Shown here one piece after another: positions 22,340 to 32,832 of a DNA stretch of 64,000 nt. A program made the position numbers and the translations under genes. The stretch is from NCBI GenBank assembly GCA_947095585.1, contig OX352763.1, positions 12,697,462 through 12,761,461 on the forward strand, given 5' to 3'. Position 1 is the stretch's first letter, and the number at the start of each line of letters is the position of its first letter. The notes beneath the pieces were generated by a model, which saw nothing but the letters and a program-made list of their open reading frames with translations, did no database searches and was not told where the DNA came from. Source of the stretch: Nephrocerus scutellatus. Lineage: Eukaryota > Arthropoda > Insecta > Diptera > Pipunculidae.

Positions 22340-22810
22340 TAAAGATTAAGTAATTTTTAAAAATATTTATTTAACTTGACTTGACCCTTTTTGGTTTGTA
22401 TTTCCGACTACTTTGAGATTCTTTTAAAACCATCTTCCACATGACTTAAAGAGCTTAAATGTTATTATTGTCTAAGGCCCAAAGAACATTTTTATATTCT
22501 GCGTATGACGCGTGTCACATGTGACGCCATTTTCTCGTTTTTTTAGGCCTTTTTAACCACCTTTCGCACGACCTAGAGGGCTAAAATTTTGTGAGCGGCC
22601 CGACGTTAGGAGCCAATTTTGATATCCCGCGTTTGACGCGTGTCGCGAGTCGCATGTGGTGCGTGTAAAGCGTGGAAAAAAGAAAATACTTTGAAATAGC
22701 TTTGAACTTTTGAAATCAATAAAGATATTTTGGTGAGTATTACCAAATAATAAAGGACTGTGTGGCGTGTTTTGATGCATACATAAAAGTTTCTATGCGA
22801 AAAACGAATC
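22340..22810 (-). mobile_element. Family C non-autonomous element, copy 1 (two internal units)
   Basis: Inverted relative of 48041-48632. On the minus strand it starts with CATCAAAACACGCCACACAG and TTATTTGGTAAT, then carries two diverged units each containing an ACACGCG core (plus-strand cores at 22509 and 22637, 128 bp apart), a CTCTAGGTCGTGCGAAAGG-type word and GGTTAAAAAGGCCT, and ends GGTCAAGTCAAGTTAAATA. The cores are CpG-rich in an AT-rich setting. No protein is encoded; short frames here that resemble those of copy 2 are only the shared DNA. Confidence 0.8.
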
Positions 22811-25800
22811 TTTTTTTATATTTAATGGTTTATTATAATTAGCGCAAGCATCGATCCGAAGTGTGGGCTTGGTAACGGAAGAAATTAAGAAACTATTGTG
22901 GTGGGCGGAATTAAAAGTTCACACCTGACCACTCTCAAACTACAATAGTGTGCTAATAAACACACATTATTGACTCTAGATTGATTTTCTTTGTCACTTG
23001 AGATAAAAAGTTTTTTCAAAATAACCAATAAAATTAATAATTGCTCGTAGATGATAAATTTCTCCCTTACACTATTTATATTTGTTAAGTTATTAATACT
23101 GTAAACATTTCCCACATGCATTATAATGTTTGTGAAAAACTCTTCCAAAATCTTTAACCCTTCATCATGCATTCCTCCCCACCAATTTGGTCACAAAAAC
23201 TACCGCAAAAATTCCGAATTTTCGTTAGCGAAAAAATATTTGTGTTTGTGACATTTTTGTCCTATTTGCGCGCCGTATAACGAGTGCAAAAGAACTCCGT
23301 AACTAAAACAGGAATGTCATCCTTGCTGGGAACTTTTTAACATTGCGCGAGTCTGCTACGCGTGTTTCTGACATATTTCCACTCGTGTTATCCTTTTGCA
23401 AGCAAGCAAAGTGTGCAAGCTGAAAGCGCTCGCATCGCATCCTTCTCTCAGTAAAAACAAACAGTTTCGGCGAATTGGCCGTTAGCTAACAACGCGTATA
23501 ACTGGCGATAACATATGAAAGGATAAGCAGGAGAGCAGCTATATTCTCGTAAACAGATGACAGCTTATGGAACGCCGAAAGGAATTTAATTTAGTGCTAT
23601 GTTTAGCTGATGGTCAGCGAGGCGCTTTATTATTGCAGGTTCTTGTGGCACTCGATCGACTATTGGCCGGACGCTCGACGTGATATGCCCGCCGCGCGAT
23701 AAAGGTGAAAGGACACTATGTAGTTTGGTGTTCGAGACTGTCATCTGTAAAATGTTATGTCCGCACAAATAGTGTATGGTGGTGGTACACGATCCAAAGC
23801 CCAGTTCAACCGCCACAACCATTAATCTGAGCCCTTGCGGACGTTCGCTCGCCCTATGTAGCATGCTAATGATGGTCCGGTCTTTGTTTAGTGAAAATAT
23901 CATAGGCTATAATATTCAGCATTAATTTTCAACTACCGTCCAACGTGCGCACATTGCTACTGGGATGGATTACGATTTATACCGCGTACTGATGTTTCTC
24001 GTCGGTCCTCTAGTTCGAAATTCGAGAAATATTATTATATATAAAAAACAATAAGCTTTGGTCGCAGTAACTGTTTGTTCCATCTAATGATGACCAAGTT
24101 CATTCGCTATTCCTGTGACGGTGATACCAATATTTATGGCGATTATTAAGGACTCTGTAGAAAACAGATTAGCGGTTTGTGATTTCGATTTATATGGATT
24201 ACAAAACAATACTGGAGGTGCATTTGAGAGCGCTTTTATACTCAGGTGCCACTGTTGACTATAGAACAGGATAACTTATTACGAAACCATAATATTGTTG
24301 CGCTTGGATTTTGTTTCATTAGAGATTCATCTGATTTTGGCTGTAATGATTCAGTTCATTTCAGTCCTTGTGTGTTATCCTGGTAATTGGTTTAACCATG
24401 ACTTTTTCCCATTGTCAGGCTATAGGATACATTTGAAGATTCACAGGGAAACTTTAAGCATAGGAATTTCTGTAATTTTATTTGCAAATTTGCGCTCAGG
24501 TTATACATACCAAGGATCCAAATAGTGGATAAATAGTCAAACAAAGAAGAAGACTGTTATTGCAATGGATTTTTTTTTCATAATAGGACACCAGAACAAC
24601 CGCACAATGAGTAAGCAAGAATTTCTTTTAGAAAAATATGGATAGAAGTGGAATTCAATAGTATTTGTTGCTCGACTAACTTTTTAAATTCAGGAGAGCT
24701 AAACTTACAACTTATTAACGCTAAACAACAACTAATTAAAATCTGTAAAATGTTCAAACCTAATCTGTTAGCTGTCCAGCATTATTATAGGTCAATTGTA
24801 ATACTTCAGACTTAATCTAAAGCTTAGCTATGTTAAATATGTAACAAGACGTTTTGCAATCTAGTATACTCTCATATGTTTAACACTTAACCGATCTTTC
24901 TTCCAGAAACACTCTCATAATCACAACCTCATGCAATAGGTAACCTATATACATATATAAATATATTCTGTTTTCTGTTCTGCTCTGTCCTATTTTTATA
25001 AGTAAAAAAAAACTTTCTTTCGCAAATCGTTCTGATGATAGTTTGGGAAGAAAAAACGCTCATTAGTCCTGCATTGACCCTCCTTGTTAGCAACTTGGCT
25101 GCGATAACACATTACCCACCGAAAACAATTAATTAAGCTTCTTGAGAGCTTTGGTAATCCCTAAGTAGTTCCTGATTGATCAAGATTAGCTGAATTACAT
25201 GCACATGACACACAGCACTGTATAAGATTAGATGGTGAAATGGCACTGAGCACATGGGCGACCACGAAAGAATATCCAGGACACATCATGGATGGTATGG
25301 TTAGAAGGTGCTGGATATTGCATAGAATCGGATGCGGTTAGAAAATCTCAAAGTAACCAGCAACAAGAACAACAATAATCGGAATTCGGAACAATAATTG
25401 GTTGCTTGCGATGTTTAGGGAAACTCTTAGGTGATGATTGTTCGATTGAGTAACAAATTGTGGAATTAATAATAAAAGTTTCATAGAGGTTAACTAGTGT
25501 GTGGCCTTTAAGTTTGTTGTAGCAGTTTATAGAGCTAATTCTATAGTGTATCGTAACGTTAGTCGTTTAGAAGATAAGGGTGCTTTGGCGGGGAAAGAGC
25601 GCTGTGAAATAAAACAACGTACAATGAAAGCGAAATCAGATTTGAATTTAAAATATGTAAGTGCAAGAGATTTTTTTGGCAAATACTTTTTAACTTTACA
25701 TTAGCTTTTGTCCAAATTTTACTTCGAATCGTCACATTCTTCAGCTGTGCACAAGTAGTTTTAATGGCACCTTCAAATTTCACTTATCCCAACGGGCTGT

Positions 25801-26107
25801 GATTTTCCCGTTCCTAGCTTTTTATGTTGTTTAGCTTTACCGCCAACTTTTTTGAAGATGTGTCCAGTACATTTGAAGAAATCTAAAAACCACACAAAGC
25901 TAGTGGCACAAAAAACAGGTCTCCAAAGGGAAGTTTGACAAAACTTTTGACGGAGAATTAAAAAGAAAACATTTTCCAAGTTATGATTGTACTTCAATAG
26001 AGGTAACTTCTTAAAGTTAAAGTTAACTTGTTTAACAATTTGTTTATTTGCTTTTCATGTTGCAGTACCGTAACTGAGTTGTTAGAAAAACTTTGGCACT
26101 TCTTACA
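22811..26107. other. AT-rich non-coding DNA with a GC-richer patch
   Basis: No repeat family recognised. 23330-23880 is richer in CpG than its flanks and holds a 105-codon minus-strand frame (separate entry). The rest shows nothing. Confidence 0.35.
23586..23903 (-). other. Unrecognised 105-codon open frame
   Basis: A minus-strand frame from ATG near 23903 to a stop at 23586 reads through a CpG-richer patch. The predicted peptide has balanced composition (RPQGLRLMVVAVELG, SRGGHITSSVRPIVDRVPQE) rather than the low-complexity look of AT-rich chance frames. I recognise no domain, signal peptide or membrane segment, and no splice sites that frame it well. It may be chance, a decayed transposon frame, or a small exon. 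Confidence 0.15.
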
Positions 26108-26172
26108 GTGCATCGAATAAAACGATGTATTCTTCTTGCGGAACTTGAAGTTTTATTCGATTGATGCATAAA
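26108..26172. repeat. Hairpin with 11-bp perfect core
   Basis: TCGAATAAAAC at 26113-26123 pairs perfectly with GTTTTATTCGA at 26150-26160; TGCA.. on the outer left can extend the stem with TGCA on the outer right across a 4-nt bulge. Loop 26 nt. The size would suit a precursor hairpin, but the stem is short. Confidence 0.5.
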
Positions 26173-26429
26173 TATTAAAATATTTTTTTAGGAGTAAAAT
26201 ATTATTTTTTTTTAGTTACATCAACATTTAATAACTTCAGCAAGGAGCAACGTAATGATTTTTAGGAAATGGAATAAAAATACAAAAAAAAATAACTAAC
26301 TATATTTGCGATATCTTAGCTTTTATTTACAACATAATTATTTGCACAGGTATCCTGGCATACCTAGATAAAATACAATTTTTATGTCATTAGCATTTTG
26401 GATCTATTTCTGGCCGATCTACCGAAGGC

Positions 26430-27140
26430 GATCTAGTAAAATTTGATTCATGTATAAATGTAATAATAAATTAGCAACGTTATTTATTGATACAACCAAA
26501 GTCTTTGATACTGTCGATCGTAAAATCTTACTTTGTAAACTAGTGAGTATTGGAGTCCGAGTTCTGTCATTTTTTTTTATATGATAAACTTGTTGACAAG
26601 GAAGAACCCCCTGAATGACATGCGCACGGCAATAAGCTGGGCTAAGCTCTTTATTAAAATTCACAAAACGAAGGATGGTAATTTAATTTATCACATTCCT
26701 CACGTTTGTAGACGGTTTCAATTTATTTTCTTAGAATTCTGTCTGATTCATTGAAAAAGCAAAAGCAACTTACAGTTAAGATGACAGTTTTGTGTGCATA
26801 GTGAATACTGATGTTCCTCAAGGTTCCATTCTCGGTAAGCTGTTATTTTTGATTTATATCAAAACAATATTTTCTCCTGATATACATGGGAAATTAATAG
26901 CTTTAGCAAACGATACTGCTGTTTTGTATTCTCGTACAAAATACATACAGGCGAAGGAAGACACGCATGTATCTTTCAATAATTCATCAGTGGTAAATCC
27001 CAATCTATATTCTGTTCGATTTAACCAAAAAAATATATACCAATAAATGATTTTATATTTTACAGCTAAAATTGCAATAGACATGATTGTAACAACCAGA
27101 ATTGTTTTGAAATTGAAAATTGGTTTAATTATCAACAGCT
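26430..27140 (+). mobile_element. CR1/Jockey-like LINE reverse-transcriptase fossil
   Basis: RT motif A is read as LATLFIDTTKVFDTVD (26483-26518) and motif B as DVPQGSILG (26810-26836) followed by LLFLIYIKTIFS and HGKLIALANDTAVLYS. Relatives read GVPQGSILGPLLFLIYIND...FADDT. The catalytic FADD is altered to LAND, so the enzyme is dead, and the region between motifs A and B is scrambled by stops. The words are typical of CR1/L2/Jockey-group LINEs. Neither the endonuclease nor the 3' end is attached; a possible 3' end of this group lies at 37480-37830. Confidence 0.75.
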
Positions 27141-27269
27141 ATTGTAGTTGGTAGTTGGAACACAAGTTATTTACGTAGTGATATGTTAGACTCTATTCGA
27201 AAAATGTATTTACTTCGCAGCTATTGTCCCCCAGCAGTGTTACAGACGTACTTTTAATCTACGACTATT

Positions 27270-27990
27270 ATCCAGTCCCAGACAAAGAGGGTAATCTGAT
27301 CAACGATCTCAAATGCATCCTAGAGCGATGGGAAGAGCACTTTTATGAATTGCTAAATGGCCAGCTAACTGAGGAATTGGAGGCTCCACCAAGACCATAC
27401 ACCGCTGCCGCCACCAAGCATAAACGAATTTAGCAGAGCGATAAATCGGCTCAATAATAAAAAGACCACGGGATTAGTTGGTATCCTAGTGGAGCTGATT
27501 AAATCAGGAAGCCCCGAAAAAAACCAAGCAATTCATGAACTAATAGTGCAAGTATGGGATGAAAAAGCGATGCCAGAAGGCTGGCGAAGAGGCATCTTGT
27601 GCCCCATACATATGAAAGGAGATATCACAACATCGGATTTACACCCTTACACATCGTGAAGAGAATCAAGCTCTATAGGCTCCGGTGGGCAGGACATCTA
27701 GCTCGCATGAGCGAAGATGATCCTGCGCGGAAAGTCCTTTGCGATAGGATTTATAAAACACGACAGCGAGCCCGGCCAAGCCTACGCTTAGGTATACAAA
27801 ACTGGATTATATCGGCTCAAAATCGAGACCTGTGGAGAGACATTTTTGGGGTGGCCAGGACCCCTGTTGTAGAGCCAAATATGATGATGAAGACTACAAA
27901 GTTACATGAAGTAAAGTGTTGTACTAGCGGAAAATTCTGCACTGGAACGATGTCATTGGTCAGAACGCCCAGAGTATAGATTTCCAAAAT
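27270..27990 (+). mobile_element. RTE-like LINE (family 2), internally deleted fossil
   Basis: It reads DKEGNLINDLKCILERWEEHF, YELLNGQLTEELEAPP, FSRAINRLNNKKTTG, LIVQVWDEKAMPEGWRRGIL and CPIHMKGD, the linker before the reverse transcriptase. The RT core is then missing, and the sequence resumes with KLYRLRWAGHLARMSEDDPA (27671-27730), ARKVLCDRIYKTRQRARPSL and DLWRD, the C-terminal domain. A GATGATGA tail follows. The joint near 27620-27660 removes the whole catalytic region. The same family, with more of the RT retained, is at 60578-61992: both share TTGCTAAATGGCCAGCTAAC-type wording almost base for base. Confidence 0.8.
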
Positions 27991-28035
27991 GAATGGCATC
28001 GGTTTGGAATTTGCACCGGTTCAGAGTTTTTTTGC

Positions 28036-28080
28036 AGGTGGCCAGGACCGGATTACGGTTGTAGAACCAAACATTATGAT
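28036..28080 (+). repeat. Second copy of the family 2 LINE 3' end
   Basis: GGTGGCCAGGAC, GTTGTAGA.CCAAA.AT and ATGAT repeat the words found at 27850-27893, 186 bp upstream. Either two 3' ends were inserted in tandem or a local duplication occurred. Confidence 0.6.
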
Positions 28081-28311
28081 TGAACATCAATACCAATTTA
28101 CGACACAAGGTTTAAGTTTCTTCGAATGAAGTCTTTATTTCTTCCCTTCATTTTTATTTTATGCCGATTCCTTTCTCGTCACATGAATACTCTGCAGACA
28201 TTTAGGTATAGCAAAGATTTTCCAATTTCAAAAATTAGGATATATCATGAATGTAAGGTATAATAAAACAGAAAACAAAACAAATCCCACGTTTTGGTAG
28301 GCGGCAGAATA

Positions 28312-28458
28312 TTGTTGTTGTTGTAGCAACTCTAGGTTAGGGAGTGGATCCAAGTGATCCAATCTCAAACCTGTTGTTGTGTTGACGATCTTTGGCCCAA
28401 TGTCTTGATAGGTATTGGGGTCCTTTCGGTGCGTTGAACCAATCGTCGTGGAAAGGGT
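28312..28458. repeat. Dispersed repeat tail beginning TTGTTGTTGTTGTAGC
   Basis: A TTG microsatellite runs into TAGCAACTCTAGG and then CTTTGGCCCAATG, TCGGTGCGTTGAACCAATCG, TCGTGGAAAGG. In wording this resembles a tail I remember as very common in fly genomes (TTGTAGCAG ... CTTGGCCG ... GAACCG.CTGTCGTGGGAA). That comparison is from memory and needs a library search. Confidence 0.4.
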
Positions 28459-31244
28459 AGGATATTGTAATGTCTTTTGGTGGACATCATTTTGAAATCT
28501 CCGATATTTTCAACTCGAAAATACCAAAAATATATTCTACTTATTACCACTCCGGAGCTCACCTATGTAATTAGTTATTGAATCATTAACATTAACAAAT
28601 CGTTGCCACGTATTTCGATCCACTGTACATGCAGTGTGGTGTTATTCCGTAATGTTAATCGTTTCTAAAACTGTGAGCTTTATTTACATTATTACATAAA
28701 GTTTTTAAAAGCTTTACCACGCAAAAAAAACAATCCCGGATTATCAAAAATATCCTTTGAGTAATTATGTAGGTTTAACCCACCAACAGTAAATGATATC
28801 ATTAATTCATAGCCTGCTATTTAGCAGTTTGTCGTTCTCTCGTCGTTATCGAATGGTTTGTTAATGAGTTCCAAATCGATAACGCTCATCAGTGTGGTCG
28901 TACGGTGAGCGGCTACCAAGAAGCTTGCGCAGTAATCATTAGATTTAGTTTCACAAAATATAAAACGTATCAGTAGATTAGAGGAGCGAACATGTGGCAG
29001 TATTTGTAGATAGAATATCTGGGATATCGTGAGTTAGGCAAGTGTAAAAAGATTTAAATTTCAATACCATTGATAATGGCGGATTTTTTTTATTCAACAT
29101 TCAATATTGATGGGATCAGATAATAAATTTGATTGGCAGTAAGGTCTGGTGGGTGGTGGGTTACAAAAGAGGATCAATTTGTGAAAATTGCAATTTCATC
29201 CGCTAATTGGAAGATTACGCTGGATATGCTGCGGCTTGTGAAAATATATTCTCTGCTGTGAACTTGTTCATTAAAGGATATTTTTGTGCCAATGCTGCCA
29301 ATTAGGTTTGTGTTTGTGTTGTGGAAAAAAGTGAAAAGCATTCAAAATTGATTTGAATTCTTGATCAAAAATTATTGTTGCTATGCATTATTTATCTTTT
29401 ATTTGCGCTGACAAGCAACGGCGGCATTATGATAATTATATTTTCATACACACAATTGTTTGAACTTTTCCCGGTAATCACTCTATATTACTCCTTAAAT
29501 ATTGTTCGGGTTATATGACAAAATTCAAGCGACAACTTGTACAATAAATTGTTATTCTTTGTATGTGTAGTTACAGTAGGATAACATGTTAGTCCGCATT
29601 CGCGTTTGGCCCCACTACTCGTAAATTCTCATACGCACTTGAGCCAATAAAAGTTTACATTATTTACGAGACGATGTTTTTGTTATAACAGAACTCGCAC
29701 AATATAAGACAGAATTCTTTGGTGCGGCAGTGGACCACAAAACAAAAATTTATTTTTAAAGCTCTCCGGGCGCTGTACCGAATGTTGTGATTTTTCTCCT
29801 ACCGTTGTAACTTGCAAGGGATTTTCTTTCGTCTTGATGTGTTATTCCTATGAGTGCTGGAAAAACAAAAAAATAAATCGACGAAGCGGAGCATAAATGG
29901 TTGTAATATACGAGTACAACATGACATTGAATGAATTCATTGAAATAATGCTTTCGGCGAGCCGCAATGAAAACGCAGAAGTAGGTCCTTGGAAACTAGG
30001 ATAGCCGTAGATAAATATCACTGTCAAACACACGATTAATATTTCATATGGAATCATATATAGCTTCGTTTATCTGCTTATTCCAACCTCAAATATTTTC
30101 CAGATTCGGATTATGGACGAATGACTCATTGTACGAAACTAAACCCTTTCTATGATCTTGCTAGGGGTGAATTTTTTAAAAAAAAAAAAAGGAAAATCGT
30201 TATTTCATCCTTAAATTCCAAATGCATTTTCACCACTTGTGATAAAAGCTTAAATGATAAAAATACCTATTGACCCACAAAAAGTCTCTCATACCCTTAA
30301 AGCAGAACTGTCGGCAGTAATCAAAAACGAAACAAATTTTCCATAACCGTAACCGTAACAGAATAAATTATCCCCAAGTGACTTATAATAATTAACATTG
30401 GAGCTGTTTGCTCTGTTCTCTGTTTTGTTGTTTTATTTTCTTGTACAAATTAGTGAAAGTCTGACAACAGGGTAATTTGTGTCACACGCCAGGACGACGA
30501 AGAAATGTGGTTACCACTCGACTATGCATTTTAATTGGCGTGGACGACTAAAACACGCAGTTAAGGTGTCACGTTCAAAATTTATATCCCAAGGACGAAA
30601 CGCGACCAACGCCAAAGTAAACGGTCTACTAAGCGATTGTTTTGTCAGTGCGACATAAAGTTTTTATTGTTACTTTTAATTACCTTCCATTTGGTGACCC
30701 CATTCAGAGGGTGTGTTTATTTTGGTACATAAAATCCGTACATTTTTGTGTGGAGTAATCAAATTTTTTTTACTAAATACAACAATGCAATAACTGTTAT
30801 TATCAAAATCTCAACTGGTTGATGACATGATATTCGACTAAACGACACACCATAGAAACAAGCTCACCATAACATTTCGCATTTAACTTGTTGAGAAGTT
30901 TTGGTAAGCTTTTTAATGGTTATGCAGATATTAAATTATTACTGAAATATATAATGTTTTGTCTGGGTTTAAGTGTCCCTTAATTTTTCCGTATTAATTT
31001 TTCCGTAGTAGGTTCTTAGTATGTTGACTACTAATTTACTTTTTTTTGCTATGGTGGAGCTACAGTTCGGGTTAAACCTCGGTCTCTTGGTAACTACATC
31101 AAACTGCGCATACACGTACACATAAGAGGAGGCATTCCTTTACTACACTTTTCTTCTGAAAGAGATTCGAAGACTTTGCAGTCCACAGCGTTGATGTAAA
31201 GTCACTCTACATTAGAAGAACCTATCTAAATCAAACTTCCAGTA
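28459..31244. other. AT-rich non-coding DNA
   Basis: No repeat family, exon or motif recognised over 2.8 kb, apart from ordinary poly-A/T tracts. Confidence 0.4.
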
Positions 31245-32832
31245 CTTAGCTATTTTAGGCTTCTTGTATTCTAGATCACCACATTAGGAAAATATTGGAA
31301 GTACCAGAAGCATCAGGATCTCAACACGCATATCTCCAGGGCTCTCCAAATGGTAGTTCAAACAATTGAGCACACGATTAACTACAAACAGTTTTACAAG
31401 CAGCAACCTTCCTAGATCTAGAATTAGCCTTCAATAATATTTGTATTAAGGCCATTTAGAAAGCTCTTACTTAGTCAGTAGTGGAGTCCTTCCTAGCGCA
31501 ATGGATCATACCTATCCTCGGTAGCAGGATTATTTATGCTAGCCTCGGCAGCTGCAATATTACCAAACTAGTGGACAGATACACTCTCCACGAAGGGGTC
31601 ATCCCACCTTTATTGTGGTTAATCAATTAAGTTCAACCAAAACTTAAAGAAGAATGATGAAGGTAGTTGGGTTCGCAGATGACAATACTCTTATCAGGCC
31701 AGCAGCTTTCCGTGATAAGCAAAGTTGCGAAAGGGCACTGTGTAAAGTTTGCTGCTGTGCAACAAGCTGCGGCCTCTGAGTTAACTCAGGGAAGACTGAA
31801 ATGGTATTGTTCACCACCAAATCCAAATTTGTTCTCCAAAAACATATTAGTTATAGTGTCAGTCTCACACCAAGCGCCAAATATCTTGGTGTAATATTCT
31901 ATAGAAAGCTCAGCTGAAAGACTTACATAGAATTCGGGCCTAGGAGCCCTGTATGCCAGCAGTAAAACCATTGGCGAGACATTGGGCCTTCAACCAATGA
32001 TGGCTCTCTGGCTTCACACAGCAGTTGTTAGACCAATTATTACCTATAGATCGCTAGTTTGATGGCAAGCAGTGAGGAATAAGTACAATGCTAGCAACCT
32101 GAACAGATTACAGCGGTGAGCAGCAGCTAGCATCACAGTAGCTCTACGGTCATGTCCGACTGAAGCCCTTAACACCATCTTACACCAATTCCCCCTGACA
32201 TATAGTTATCCCATATGTGCAGTGCAATATCTCAGGGAAATTCGATGGTTTGCTACTCGACCGTACTGGCACTGTAATATACTGCAGATAATACTGAATG
32301 TATGATACAATCCTCTACTGATTACTTAAAATTAAACCAAAACCCCTGCTCCTGTGTGGAGTTTCCTACCAAGGGAAACTGGAAGGATTGGGCCGAAACG
32401 AGGCAATATGACGTAAACATATTTACTAACAGATGTCTATTCGGATGATATCAACCTGTCAAGGGCATATAATTATCAGATTAAGCTAGCATCTTTCAGG
32501 CAGAGATCCTAGCAATAAGGGAGGCCTGGAAGGCATTATGGCTCAGTAACTGTAAAGTAAAAGAGAAGGAAACCCTCATATACTTTCTCTGTAGATATCC
32601 GGCAGTAGCAGAGTTAGGACTCCGCACTTTAAGTAAACCATTTTTTGCCCTCCTGTAAGAGTTCTCAGGGTACAGGATCATCGAATTTATCTTGTATATG
32701 AACGCTACAGGCTGGAATTAAAACCACTCGAATATCCATTATTAGGTTTCTTGATCAATTTGGTATCAAAATGACGTAATCTTTGCTAATTGATGACCTC
32801 GCAAGTAATGTTCACCACTCTACCTACCTACC
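31245..32832 (+). mobile_element. LOA/I-like LINE, 5'-truncated fossil (copy 2)
   Basis: Collinear with copy 1 from about 13770 onward: shared words include ATCTCAACACG.ATATCTC, CAGCTGCAATATTACCAAA, GAGCTCTACGGT-like CAGTAGCTCTACGGT and CACTGTAATATACTGCAGA. It retains the RT catalytic box as GFADDNTL (FADD at 31672-31683), then LGLQPMMALWLHTAVVRP, a basic linker, an RNase H-like region near 32490, and an ETLIYFLCRYPA word of the C-terminal Cys-rich tail. Many stops interrupt it. It ends in CTACCTACCTAC, a short repeat that could be the natural 3' tail, unlike copy 1, which ends in a SINE tail. Confidence 0.8.

Noticed and set aside
28034..28040. 3' splice site TTTTTTTGCAG
   Set aside because: It lies at the edge of a LINE 3' end duplicate, with no exon-like sequence after it.
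31667..31894. 75-codon gene starting MGSQMTILL
   Set aside because: It is the out-of-frame translation of the LINE FADD box region.
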